Source: JANXSF01 sp043755435 (GTDB lineage: Bacteria; Acidobacteriota; Terriglobia; Bryobacterales; Bryobacteraceae). Taken from it: a stretch of DNA of 64,000 bases. The stretch is taken from NCBI GenBank assembly GCA_043755435.1, contig JAYUSZ010000441.1, positions 28,313 through 92,312 of the forward strand. The letters are read 5' to 3'. The notes beneath the pieces are model-generated. The model saw nothing but the letters and a program-made list of their open reading frames with translations. It ran no database searches and had not been told where the DNA came from. How positions within the stretch are numbered: the stretch's first letter is position 1; each line of letters opens with the position of its first letter. Positions 1 through 8,368 of the stretch are shown piece by piece. Position numbers and translations under genes: made by a program.

Positions 1-46
1 CACCCCAAACAGCCATACCAGCCTTCACGTTGGAACGAACTTTCAT
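1..46 (-). CDS. 16-residue microprotein, copy 1 (cut by window edge)
   Basis: Fifteen codons are visible before the window edge and read MKVRSNVKAGMAVWG; the last base (G) fits the Glu-stop ending seen in copy 2 at 258-308. A strong Shine-Dalgarno (AAGGAG) sits six bases before the ATG at 46. Against copy 2 the shared bases differ at only three places, in the Arg4, Ser5 and Gly10 codons, and all three changes are silent, while the surrounding DNA is unrelated. That is the pattern expected of a translated and selected peptide. The peptide is cationic at the N-terminal half (K2, R4, K8) and has one Trp near the end; it has no signal peptide or membrane segment. I do not recognise a characterised family. 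It appears to have its own promoter (see 116-157), so it is probably transcribed alone. Confidence 0.72.
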   Translation of the reverse strand, partial: MKVRSNVKAGMAVWG

Positions 47-93
47 TTTGATCTCCTTGTTATTTAAACCAAATTGGCAATTCACTCAGGTGT

Positions 94-116
94 TTCACCT
101 ATTTGGCATAGGTGAA
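94..116. promoter_or_regulatory. Perfect 9-bp inverted repeat, candidate operator
   Basis: TTCACCTAT, a 5-base spacer, then ATAGGTGAA form a perfect 9+9 inverted repeat. It lies just downstream of a TATAAT box (116-121 on the minus strand), so it would cover the transcription start of microprotein copy 1. A further AGGTG/CACCT pair (88-100) overlaps it. The position fits a repressor operator; a 5'-UTR hairpin is the alternative. Confidence 0.45.
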
Positions 117-157
117 TTATAAGGGAAGGGATAAGAGTGGGGGTATCGGACTACCCC
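116..157 (-). promoter_or_regulatory. Candidate promoter of microprotein copy 1 with palindromic upstream site
   Basis: On the minus strand a consensus TATAAT lies at 116-121. No -35 hexamer resembling TTGACA is found at the right distance; that position is occupied by the palindrome GGGGTA-N6-TACCCC (140-157). A perfect -10 without a -35 and with a palindrome at about -40 is typical of activator-dependent promoters. This is read from sequence only. Confidence 0.4.
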
Positions 158-199
158 TATCGAAAGGTAAGGATTGTTCTGATGTTAGTACCAAAGAAA

Positions 200-224
200 A
201 ACCTCTGGCACCGGCCCAGAGGTT
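200..224. terminator. Bidirectional Rho-independent terminator
   Basis: AACCTCTGG (200-208) pairs perfectly with CCAGAGGTT (216-224) around a 7-base loop, and T-rich tracts follow the stem on both strands. It lies 34 bases downstream of the stop codon of microprotein copy 2 (minus strand) and separates its transcript from copy 1. Confidence 0.75.
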
Positions 225-257
225 TTTCTGTTTCAAATCATGCAAAGCAGTAAAAGG

Positions 258-308
258 TTATTCACCCCAAACAGCCATGCCAGCCTTCACGTTAGATCGA
301 ACTTTCAT
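258..308 (-). CDS. 16-residue microprotein, copy 2 (MKVRSNVKAGMAVWGE)
   Basis: A complete 17-codon gene including TAA. It starts at ATG 308 behind a GGAGG Shine-Dalgarno four bases upstream, and ends 34 bases before a good terminator (200-224). A promoter with a TTGCAC box and TATATT box lies at 390-419. The peptide is identical over all visible residues to copy 1, and the three DNA differences are synonymous, so the reading frame is under selection. Three basic residues fall in the first eight positions and one acidic residue ends the chain; no Cys, Ser/Thr cluster or double-Gly leader is seen, so it does not look like a classical lantipeptide or bacteriocin precursor. Possible roles include a signalling peptide, a precursor for a modifying enzyme encoded elsewhere (perhaps left of the window), or a regulatory leader peptide. 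Function unknown. Confidence 0.78.
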   Translation of the reverse strand: MKVRSNVKAGMAVWGE

Positions 309-389
309 ATTTCCTCCATGAGTTAGCAAATCAAAAATCGATCTTAAGGGAAACCCCGTAGGTCTTCTCTAAGGTCAACCATGTAGCAT

Positions 390-419
390 AATATACACCC
401 TTGGGGATACGTAGTGCAA
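390..419 (-). promoter_or_regulatory. Candidate sigma-70 promoter of microprotein copy 2
   Basis: On the minus strand TTGCAC (414-419) is followed after 18 bases by TATATT (390-395). Transcription would start near 383, giving a leader of about 75 bases before the ATG at 308. Confidence 0.42.
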
Positions 420-460
420 CTATCTTTCATAAGGTATCGATAGAAAGTACTAAGAAAAGA

Positions 461-488
461 AAAAGCGAAGACCGAAGTCTTCGCTTTT
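461..488 (-). terminator. Rho-independent terminator of the OmpA/PKD protein gene
   Basis: AAAAGCGAAGAC (461-472) and GTCTTCGCTTTT (477-488) form a 12-bp stem with a 4-base loop; on the minus strand it is followed by a T-rich run. It lies 27 bases after the stop codon of the gene ending at 516. Confidence 0.8.
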
Positions 489-515
489 CATCTAGCTATG
501 CTTAAATGGATCGGT

Positions 516-3500
516 TTAGAAAACCCTTGTTGATACGAAGTTAACAATAACACGGGTGGATGAGGATACCCCCTTGGAATTGGTAACTGTCAGCTCAAAT
601 GTATACGTACCGAACTGCTCACCTAACTGAACTCGGGTTCGCTGAGAATTTGGCTCCAAAATAGCAGCCGTTTTGTCGACGATGCGCCAGCGGTAGGTTA
701 GTGGCAATCCATCAGGATCGGTGGATTGGCCTGCATCCAACTGGAATTCCCTGTAAAGAGTGTCGAAGTTGGGGCCAGCATTGGCGATTGGTGCCCTTGG
801 AGCTTGAACCTGATTAACCTTCACAAGTACTTGGCAGGTTGTCGTCAACTGATTTGCTCCCCATGCAGTAAGGGTATAAGTGGTGTCAACCGTTGGCCGC
901 ACCGTAATGGGGCTGGAAACTCCCAGTCCATTAAAGGTGACCACGTTGGCGTTAACGGCTGTGAAGCTGATTAACGCCGGCTCTCCAGCGTTAACACTCA
1001 CAGGAGTTGCTGAACAGGAAGTCAGCACTGGCGGCTTTGGCGCGGCTGCTCGAACATTAATTGCAACGGTTGAAGATACCTGACCGTTAGGATTCGTTGC
1101 AGTGATGGTGTAGATAGTATTCAGCTGCGGATTCACCTGTCGACTACCACTGAGTGGCACTGTACCCAAACTAGTAATGGTGACAGTATCCGCATTTTCC
1201 ACCAGCCAACTTAAAGCCGAACTCTGATCGGTAGTGATTTCTTGCGGCGAAGCATCAAAGCGAATAATCCGTGGGCCCGAAGAAACCGGTCCACCGGGTG
1301 TGCCATTTACTTGAACTGTTGCCGTCGCCGTTACGTCACCGAACTGGTTTCGAGCGGTCAGCTTATAAGTTGTGGTTTCCTTCGGCGAAACGGGCGTTGC
1401 ACCGTTGACATTTACTTTGCCTATGCCATCGATTTCAACTGTATCGGCATTCTCCGTCTGCCATGACAGGGTAGAAGTCTGCCCCAAATTAATATTTGCC
1501 GGTGATGCCGCGAAGCTGATAATTCGAACCGCTGGTTTATCAACTGTGATGGTGATAGTTTCGTTGGCCTCGCTGTTACGATTCTTCGCGGTTATTTTAT
1601 AGGTAGTGGTTTCCTTGGGACTTACCTGCGTAGACCCTTGGGTCTTGTCAACTAATCCGATTCCGGAAATTTCCACTGTGTCTGCATTTTCAACCTGCCA
1701 GTTGATGGTTGAGGTTGCGCCTGACTTGATAGTTGGCGGGTTGGCTGTAAATCTCAGAATACGGACAAGACTTGGAGCGCGCGTTGAGATTGCTACTCGA
1801 GCTGTGCCCTGACCACCGAAGTTATCCTTCACTGTGAGCCGGAACGCATAGGATTGCGAATCGGTGGATGTAAAGCTTGCCTTGGCCGATGTTGCGTTTG
1901 TAATGGATACAGCTGGACCGGCGATTTGGGTCCATTGATACGTGATTGGGTTTCCTTCTGGCGAATAGGAGCCCGAACCGTCCAGATTCACTAATCCAGA
2001 AGCAATACCCGCTTGATCGGGACCTGCATCCGCCACAGGGGGATCGTTGCCGGTGCGAACCTTGCGGGTTAGCAACTCATAACGAACACGAGGAATGTCG
2101 ACGGGCACAGGACCGGTTTGTGTCCCGAATGTTTGTGGGCGAAGGAAATTACCAAACAGAACTCCGAAAGCTACTCGACCGTTGGAATCCTTACCGATCA
2201 TAGTTTCATTGAAGCCACCTTCCACACTAAGTGCTATGTGGGTGTTCAGCGGTTTAACCAAACGGATGGTTCCGCCTGGCCTGTCGTTGCCCAACCTGCT
2301 CTTTAGATAAGCTAAATTCGCCTCTGCGTAAATGTCCTTGTAGAGAGCGATTCCTGTGGATACACCAATCTGATCCACTGCCTTCAGATAGGTTTCTTCG
2401 AACACGTTGCGGGTAATAATGGCTCGGTTCACAACCGCGTTGTTCATGAACGCCTTTGTCCCAAAAACACCAACACGTCCCTTGTTGAAAACGTAATCAG
2501 CGGTGAATGCTGCCTGTCCAAGAGTGCCGCCGTTTTCAAACTGATTGAATGTGACGTGCTTGAAACTGGAAAATAAACCCATTTGGGCGCGCTTGTAACG
2601 ATTGACCAAACCGAAATCGAACTGTCCTTCTTTGCGATCGCGGAAGTACATATATTCGCCTTCTGATTGGAGCGCTGTGCTCTCGCTCAGCTTGCTGAAG
2701 AATCGTCCTTTGCCTGTAAACGTGAGTTTGCCATCAGCGGTTGGTCCTGCATTCAGACCAAGTAGCGCAAATTTCTTCAGGAAGTTATTGTCGTCCATGC
2801 CTGAGCTGGACCCTGATCCTTTGCCACTTCCAGAACCGCCGCCAGGGCCTGCTGAACCTGCCGGGCCAGTTTGACCGGTTGCTCCAGCCGCGCCTCCAGG
2901 GACGGGACCGAATTGTGCGGCCCCAGGATTTGTGTTGTTTGCGCCTGTTCCCGCTGGTGGGGCCGCCATATGGGCTGCCAACTTGTTCTTCAAGTCTTCA
3001 ACATCGGTGCCGACTTTCTTAACATCGCCGCCAACACCGGCAAGCTGCTGCTTCATCTGTTCGTTTTCGCTCTTTAACGCACGCAGAGCGGCTAGAATGT
3101 CGTCCAGCTTATCCAGACGTTTCAGTACCTCGTTGCAGCACTGATCGCCCATTGATTTGTTGGCTTCCAATCCGCGGATCGCGTCGCCAATGCCGCCTGC
3201 AGAAATAGGTTTCCCGCTGCCATCGACAATAGTAATCTCGACGCGCCGGTTCATCAGGTCGGAGTCCAAGTCTTTGCCAGGAACCTTGGGCTTTTCATTC
3301 CCCATGGAAACGAGTTGAATTTGGGAAGAGCGCGCCCCATATTTCTCAAGGAATGACTTCACCATGGCGCCGCGAGCATTTCCCAATTTTTCGTTGTACT
3401 TCTTCGACCCATGCCAATCAGTATGGCCAACCAGCCGGGCTTTGAACGTAGGGTTTTTCCCTAGCAATTCTGCCAAACGGAGTAAGCTGGCGTAGCCGTC

Positions 3501-3638
3501 GATCAGCGTCGCCGAATCGAATGCGAAATTGATTTCTTCCCAATCATCTTTTGTTGCCGTAGTGCTTAATCCCTGCGTAAATGCAGGGGAGACGGTGAGG
3601 GCCGCCAGAAGGGCAAGGGGGAGTTTTGACCTTAACAT
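516..3638 (-). CDS. Exported OmpA-domain protein with barrel-like region and Ig/PKD repeats
   Basis: A 1040-residue protein with an N-terminal signal peptide (MLRSKLPLALLAALTVSPAF). Residues about 32-140 are an OmpA/MotB-type peptidoglycan-binding domain (INFAFDSATL, VGHTDWHGS, NRRVEITI). A predicted short coiled coil follows (about 180-220), then a collagen-like Gly/Pro/Ala stretch (about 240-280). Residues about 285-520 alternate like strands of an outer-membrane barrel. A PKD domain (about 535-625) is followed by four repeats of roughly 85-90 residues sharing ENADTVxIxGxG and a TTTYxxTAxN motif, and a second PKD-like domain ends the chain. Having the OmpA domain at the N-terminus rather than the C-terminus is unusual. 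It is probably cell-wall anchored, with the repeats displayed or spanning the periplasm. It has its own terminator (461-488). The exact role is unknown. Confidence 0.85.
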   Translation of the reverse strand: MLRSKLPLALLAALTVSPAFTQGLSTTATKDDWEEINFAFDSATLIDGYASLLRLAELLGKNPTFKARLVGHTDWHGSKKYNEKLGNARGAMVKSFLEKYGARSSQIQLVSMGNEKPKVPGKDLDSDLMNRRVEITIVDGSGKPISAGGIGDAIRGLEANKSMGDQCCNEVLKRLDKLDDILAALRALKSENEQMKQQLAGVGGDVKKVGTDVEDLKNKLAAHMAAPPAGTGANNTNPGAAQFGPVPGGAAGATGQTGPAGSAGPGGGSGSGKGSGSSSGMDDNNFLKKFALLGLNAGPTADGKLTFTGKGRFFSKLSESTALQSEGEYMYFRDRKEGQFDFGLVNRYKRAQMGLFSSFKHVTFNQFENGGTLGQAAFTADYVFNKGRVGVFGTKAFMNNAVVNRAIITRNVFEETYLKAVDQIGVSTGIALYKDIYAEANLAYLKSRLGNDRPGGTIRLVKPLNTHIALSVEGGFNETMIGKDSNGRVAFGVLFGNFLRPQTFGTQTGPVPVDIPRVRYELLTRKVRTGNDPPVADAGPDQAGIASGLVNLDGSGSYSPEGNPITYQWTQIAGPAVSITNATSAKASFTSTDSQSYAFRLTVKDNFGGQGTARVAISTRAPSLVRILRFTANPPTIKSGATSTINWQVENADTVEISGIGLVDKTQGSTQVSPKETTTYKITAKNRNSEANETITITVDKPAVRIISFAASPANINLGQTSTLSWQTENADTVEIDGIGKVNVNGATPVSPKETTTYKLTARNQFGDVTATATVQVNGTPGGPVSSGPRIIRFDASPQEITTDQSSALSWLVENADTVTITSLGTVPLSGSRQVNPQLNTIYTITATNPNGQVSSTVAINVRAAAPKPPVLTSCSATPVSVNAGEPALISFTAVNANVVTFNGLGVSSPITVRPTVDTTYTLTAWGANQLTTTCQVLVKVNQVQAPRAPIANAGPNFDTLYREFQLDAGQSTDPDGLPLTYRWRIVDKTAAILEPNSQRTRVQLGEQFGTYTFELTVTNSKGVSSSTRVIVNFVSTRVF

Positions 3639-3756
3639 TAGCGTTTGTGCCTCCAGTAAATAGACATAGATTTTTGAGCTGTGTTGCCACAGAACATCAT
3701 CTGTAGTTTACCGCAAACCTTAGTACTATTGCTACTAGGCACAAAGATGCAAGGGT

Positions 3757-4920
3757 TTAAGAATGAGATTGATAGACGAGTTTGCCACTAATGTAGTTCT
3801 TCAGAATCTTAATCTTCTTGCTATCCTCATCGAAAGCGAACTCAATAATATCGGCTCGATCACCCAGGACTAGTCCATTTTGCCGGTCCTTTACCTTCCC
3901 CACTTTCGCGGGGTTTCTGGTTGCCATTGTGATTGCTTCTGACAAAGAGAGTCCACAAATCCTCATCAGGTTTGAAACTCCTGTGTCCATTCGAAGGGCT
4001 GAACCTGCAAGCCTGGTTTGTCCGGCCAGCACAACACGGTTGTCTTCCGTTAGATCCACTTCTTGTTCACCCAACTTGTAGCGGCCCGGTGCGGCTCCGG
4101 CCGGTGAACTAGCGTCCGTGACCAAAACGGATCGGTCCAAACCCTTCGCCCGCAAGGCTACCTTCAGAAAACTGTCGGATAAATGGATTCCATCCACGAT
4201 AAAATCGGCGGTAAGCCTGTCCTCCGCCAACTGCTCCCAAATATAGTTGGGGTGACGCGGAAGAATTGCATGGGCTCCATTGCCGAGATGCGTAGATAAA
4301 GTTGCACCTGCAGACACGGCGTCTTGGATTTGCTGCCGGTTTGCACCAGTGTGCCCGATTGCAATTACAACGCCGTCTCTTACAAGCGCCTCTATATAGC
4401 TGGGTGCTTCGGGCCATTCGGGTGCCAGTGTCACCAGCTTCACCAATCCTTCAGTGGTATCCTGCCATCTTTTGTATTCTTCAAGGTCAGGTTTTCGGAC
4501 ACATTGAATAGGATGCGCTCCCCGCGGACCGTCTTCAGCGGAAATGTGTGGGCCCTCAACATGGAATCCTTCAATTGCAATTCCTTCAGCCAGCGTTTGT
4601 TTCGCCCTTGTCAAATTGCGCAATGCGGAAACCATTTCATCCCGGCCACCGGTGATAACGGTTGGATAAAACCGGCTCACGCCACATGTGAAGAGAACCT
4701 GGATTGAACGAGCGATTTCGGATAATAGAGTAAATCCGGAATTGTAGTCCACTCCGGCGAAACCATTTACTTGGAGATCGACGAAACCTGGAGCAAGATA
4801 GTTCTCATTTCTTATTAGCCCAGTCGGATTGAGACTCGCTTGAGTAATATACTCCCCGCATTCGAGGTGGACTTGTTCACCCGTGTGGGTAGTCTTTCCA
4901 AACCAATTCGTTGTTGTCAT
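3757..4920 (-). CDS. nagA: N-acetylglucosamine-6-phosphate deacetylase
   Basis: Converts GlcNAc-6-phosphate to glucosamine-6-phosphate and acetate in the cytoplasm, the entry step of amino-sugar and peptidoglycan recycling. The 387-residue length is normal for the family. Visible family motifs are GFVDLQVNGFAG near the N-terminus, HVEGPHIS (metal-binding Glu), AIGHTGA and THLGNGAH (metal-binding His residues), and LVTDASSPAG (catalytic Asp). The metal site near residue 50 reads Gln-Val-Asn, as in the E. coli-type enzyme with a single metal, rather than His-x-His as in two-metal enzymes. It sits alone between two unrelated minus-strand genes. MurQ, which feeds the same pathway, is encoded at 21.9 kb. 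Confidence 0.93.
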   Translation of the reverse strand: MTTTNWFGKTTHTGEQVHLECGEYITQASLNPTGLIRNENYLAPGFVDLQVNGFAGVDYNSGFTLLSEIARSIQVLFTCGVSRFYPTVITGGRDEMVSALRNLTRAKQTLAEGIAIEGFHVEGPHISAEDGPRGAHPIQCVRKPDLEEYKRWQDTTEGLVKLVTLAPEWPEAPSYIEALVRDGVVIAIGHTGANRQQIQDAVSAGATLSTHLGNGAHAILPRHPNYIWEQLAEDRLTADFIVDGIHLSDSFLKVALRAKGLDRSVLVTDASSPAGAAPGRYKLGEQEVDLTEDNRVVLAGQTRLAGSALRMDTGVSNLMRICGLSLSEAITMATRNPAKVGKVKDRQNGLVLGDRADIIEFAFDEDSKKIKILKNYISGKLVYQSHS

Positions 4921-5139
4921 GTTTTATCCACAGCTTTGGCACAGGCATGGAGTACCAAAGCGCTGATTATAAGCTACAAATAGTCCTGAGGGAAACCCAT
5001 TTTCTGCTAGCAATATACTGCTATACCTGCTAAAACTATTAAAGATTTTCGCTGGCTGATGTAGTCCAGAGCGCTAAACTCGGGGGAGGTGGCGTCTTAG
5101 GGTTGTGTTGGCTAGCGAATATCTACTTATTCAACAGTT

Positions 5140-8100
5140 TTACTTAGCTTCCACTGCAACTACAGACCACTTAGCAACCATCATCTTCAACTCTTCCCAT
5201 TTTACAGGCTTGCTGATGTAATCGTCCATACCCGCCAACATGCAGCGCTCTCTATCGCCCACCATTGCTTCTGCGGTCACGGCTACAATTGGGATTCGGT
5301 TGCCCTCTTGTTCGTTTGCTCGTATCTGTCCTGTTGCTTCGAAGCCATTCAGTCCTGGCATTTGGCAATCCATGAAGATCATATCGTAACGACTTTGTTG
5401 AAGTTTTTCCAACGCCTCGTTGCCGTTGTTGGCCAAGTCGACTTTCGCTCCCAGCTTTTCCAATAATCTGGTTGCAACTTTTTGACTAACAATATTATCT
5501 TCCACTACCAGAACGTTTAGTGAGCAAACAGGCAAAGTGTTTTTTGATGTTGATGTCAATGAGTACAATCGGATTAGGTCACTGCTTTGCTCTTCTTCAA
5601 TATTTTGCTGTTTACCAAGGGATTGCGCAATAGCCGAAACTGTTTCCACAAGGTGCCATTCCCGGATTGGTTTAGAAAGGGTAGCTTCGATACCTCGCTG
5701 TCCCCAAATCTGTGCACTGCTCCGCTGGCTAAACGGTGTGAGAAGCACCAATTTCATTTCACTCAATTGCTTGTCTTCACGGATTCGATTACAAAATTCG
5801 TATCCATCCATTTGTGGCATATTTTGATCTACAAGGACCATGTCGAATCCATGATTCCTGGCTGCGAGAGTGCTGATCAATTCCAGCGCACTCACTGGAT
5901 CCGAGCATCCTTGCACCAGCGCCCCAGCGCCCATGAGTAGATTTTCAATAGTCTTCCGGACTGATTGGTTGTCGTCCACCACCAATACCGCAACGCCATT
6001 CAATTTTGCTTGTTGCGTTTCAACATCAGCTGAGTTTGACATTTTCTTGAAGCGTAGTGTAAACCAGAATGTTGAGCCGCATCCAAGCTCACTCTCCACT
6101 CCGATGTCTCCACCCATAAGCTCTACCAGTTGCCGGGAAATTGCTAAGCCGAGTCCTGTCCCTCCGTACTTTCTTGTTGATGATCCATCTGATTGCACAA
6201 ATGCCCGGAAAAGACTATCTTTCGTATCTGGTGAGATCCCAACCCCAGTATCTCGAATATTGAACTTCAGACCAATGTGCTCACCATCTTCTTCTTCAAT
6301 CACGGTTGAAACGACGATTTCACCTTGGAGTGTGAATTTGACTGCGTTTCCCACCAAATTCAGCAAGATTTGACGTAGCCTCCCAGGGTCACCGCTCACA
6401 AATTGTGGTATTGCTGCGGGGATCTGGCTGAGGATTTCAAGACCTTTGGCGTCACTTCTTTCCGCCAACAACTCAATCACATCCTGGATGGTGGCGCGGA
6501 TGTCAAAGGGAATATATTCAATTTCCAACTTGCCCGCTTCAATCTTTGAGAAATCAAGTATGTCGTTAATGATCTCAAGAAGGCAATCTGCGGATCTTTG
6601 CACTGTCTCTCCAAATTCCCTTTGTTCACTGGTCAAGTTGGAGTCCAACAACAAACCCGTCATCCCGATAATCCCATTCATTGGAGTGCGAATTTCATGG
6701 CTGACATTTGCCAAGAACTCCGATTTTAAACGGGAAGCTTCCAGCGCAGAGTCCCTGGAATGCGTTAGCTCCTGCGATTGAACCAGTAGCTGGGCGGCTT
6801 GCTCTTCAATCTGAAGTTTTGCCTCTTGAGCAATTTTCAATGCCTCTTCTGCTCTGGTTCGCTCAGCGTCCGCAAGTTGGTGGGCCGCTTCAGTTTCTTC
6901 CGTCCTGCGCAGAAGAGTTAGTTCATATTCCTTTAAGTGCGTAATGTCGGTGAGGGTGCCTTCAAAATAGATTTGACCGTTTGTTGAATCCCAAACAGGT
7001 CTGGAATTCTCAAGAACGGTGATCTGGCTGCCATCCTTACGCCGCAATGTCAACTCCAGGCTTCGCAGGTCTCCATCGTCTTCCAGCCTATCCACCAAAC
7101 GCTGTCGATCCAGGGGATTCAAATAAAAATCCTGGTAAAAATCGAGTTCCCTTAGGGCCTCGGCGGAATACCCCAACATCTTCACCAATGCCGGATTCGC
7201 TGCAATGATTTTACCTTCAGCAGTCATCCGATATACGCCTTCTAGGACGTTTTCAAACAACTCGCGATATCTGATTTCACTGGCCCGAATGGCATCTTCC
7301 GCCAGCTTTTTCTCGGTAACATTGTGCATCAGAAGTTGGACAGCGGGCTCCCCTTTGTATTGAACCGCCAAGGCACTTAACTCTATGTTTAATTGGCGGC
7401 CGTTGGACAACATTACCCGGGTTTGCACTGGCGTTTTCTGAAGGCTTAGATCCCCGTTTTCAATCGAAGTGCACAGGCGCTCTATTTCTGGGGCATCTTC
7501 AGCATGAAAAAACTCGAATAATCGAAGTCCTTGAAGTAACGCTTTGTCTTCAACTCCCAGTAAACTCGCCGCAGCTTGATTGGTGAACCGCACTTGACCC
7601 TGGGATTGGACAACAATTCCATCCGGTGAAAATTCAACGATCGTGCGGTATCGTTCCTCGCTTTCCTGCAATATACTTTCCTGTCTGAACAATGCGGTAT
7701 TGGCGCGCCTGAGAAGATGAAGATAAAGGATAATTCCTGTCGCAAGCATGGAAGAAAATCCGATGCTTAGCGCCAGCGCCCCCCATAGAATGGCCAAGGT
7801 GTCGTTCGAAACTTGAAGGTTTGTCCCAGTGTCATGAACATACAGTTGAACACCAGCCTGCAAATCTTCCAGTGTCTTGCGCCACTGCCGAGTAAGATCC
7901 TTGATTTGTTCCGGTTCCAAATCCTGCCGAAGATGGACATCCAGCGGAAACAACAAACGGGCTGCGGCCTGAATTTTCTTAATTGACTCACTTCTTTTCT
8001 GCAACTCCCCTTTTTTTGTGGGAATCGTAGCAGAGTCCTGGGCAATTTTCTCAACCGTCTCCTGCATTGAGGATTTGGTCTCGTGGGTAACGCGCGTGCC

Positions 8101-8316
8101 TTCTGAAAGCCATGCTACGATGTACGATTCCAGCTTTTCCGCATGTTCCAAACGTAGAATGTCACTACGGTTCTCTAGCTGAATATGTTTAATGCTGTTT
8201 AGTAGATAAACCGATGTTCCAAAGCCAATCAACGCAAGTAACCCAGCCGCCAAACCCCAGGTTGAGGTCATAGCGGACATGGGGCGCTCTGGCCCGATCC
8301 TTGCTTTTGATTTCAT
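5140..8316 (-). CDS. Membrane-bound hybrid sensor histidine kinase with two PAS and two receiver domains
   Basis: 1058 residues. Two membrane helices (about 20-42 and 173-200) enclose a sensor region of about 130 residues rich in helices. Two PAS domains follow (about 218-335 and 347-465), then a coiled coil, a HisKA domain with the phosphorylated His at residue 540 (SHEIRTP), and an HATPase domain (ILLNLVGNAVKF, DTGVGIS, GGTGLGLAIS). Two receiver domains end the protein; each keeps its acidic pocket, phospho-acceptor Asp (LVDQNMP and FMDCQMP) and Lys. This is the layout of BarA/LuxQ-like hybrid kinases that act through a separate phosphotransfer protein. No cognate regulator or Hpt protein is next to it. 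It follows the YmdB-like gene on the same strand after a 52-base gap, so the two may be co-transcribed. Confidence 0.93.
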   Translation of the reverse strand: MKSKARIGPERPMSAMTSTWGLAAGLLALIGFGTSVYLLNSIKHIQLENRSDILRLEHAEKLESYIVAWLSEGTRVTHETKSSMQETVEKIAQDSATIPTKKGELQKRSESIKKIQAAARLLFPLDVHLRQDLEPEQIKDLTRQWRKTLEDLQAGVQLYVHDTGTNLQVSNDTLAILWGALALSIGFSSMLATGIILYLHLLRRANTALFRQESILQESEERYRTIVEFSPDGIVVQSQGQVRFTNQAAASLLGVEDKALLQGLRLFEFFHAEDAPEIERLCTSIENGDLSLQKTPVQTRVMLSNGRQLNIELSALAVQYKGEPAVQLLMHNVTEKKLAEDAIRASEIRYRELFENVLEGVYRMTAEGKIIAANPALVKMLGYSAEALRELDFYQDFYLNPLDRQRLVDRLEDDGDLRSLELTLRRKDGSQITVLENSRPVWDSTNGQIYFEGTLTDITHLKEYELTLLRRTEETEAAHQLADAERTRAEEALKIAQEAKLQIEEQAAQLLVQSQELTHSRDSALEASRLKSEFLANVSHEIRTPMNGIIGMTGLLLDSNLTSEQREFGETVQRSADCLLEIINDILDFSKIEAGKLEIEYIPFDIRATIQDVIELLAERSDAKGLEILSQIPAAIPQFVSGDPGRLRQILLNLVGNAVKFTLQGEIVVSTVIEEEDGEHIGLKFNIRDTGVGISPDTKDSLFRAFVQSDGSSTRKYGGTGLGLAISRQLVELMGGDIGVESELGCGSTFWFTLRFKKMSNSADVETQQAKLNGVAVLVVDDNQSVRKTIENLLMGAGALVQGCSDPVSALELISTLAARNHGFDMVLVDQNMPQMDGYEFCNRIREDKQLSEMKLVLLTPFSQRSSAQIWGQRGIEATLSKPIREWHLVETVSAIAQSLGKQQNIEEEQSSDLIRLYSLTSTSKNTLPVCSLNVLVVEDNIVSQKVATRLLEKLGAKVDLANNGNEALEKLQQSRYDMIFMDCQMPGLNGFEATGQIRANEQEGNRIPIVAVTAEAMVGDRERCMLAGMDDYISKPVKWEELKMMVAKWSVVAVEAK

Positions 8317-8368
8317 CTCAGCAAATGATCGGGTGAATCGCCTTAAAACTTCAGTCTTGCCAGGGGTA

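Noticed and set aside
112..321. Plus-strand 69-codon open frame over the microprotein region
   Set aside because: It is antisense to the two microprotein genes and crosses the terminator; no Shine-Dalgarno.
2842..2930. True collagen-like triple-helix segment in the OmpA/PKD protein
   Set aside because: The Gly-x-y pattern is short and interrupted, so it is better described as a flexible Gly/Pro linker.
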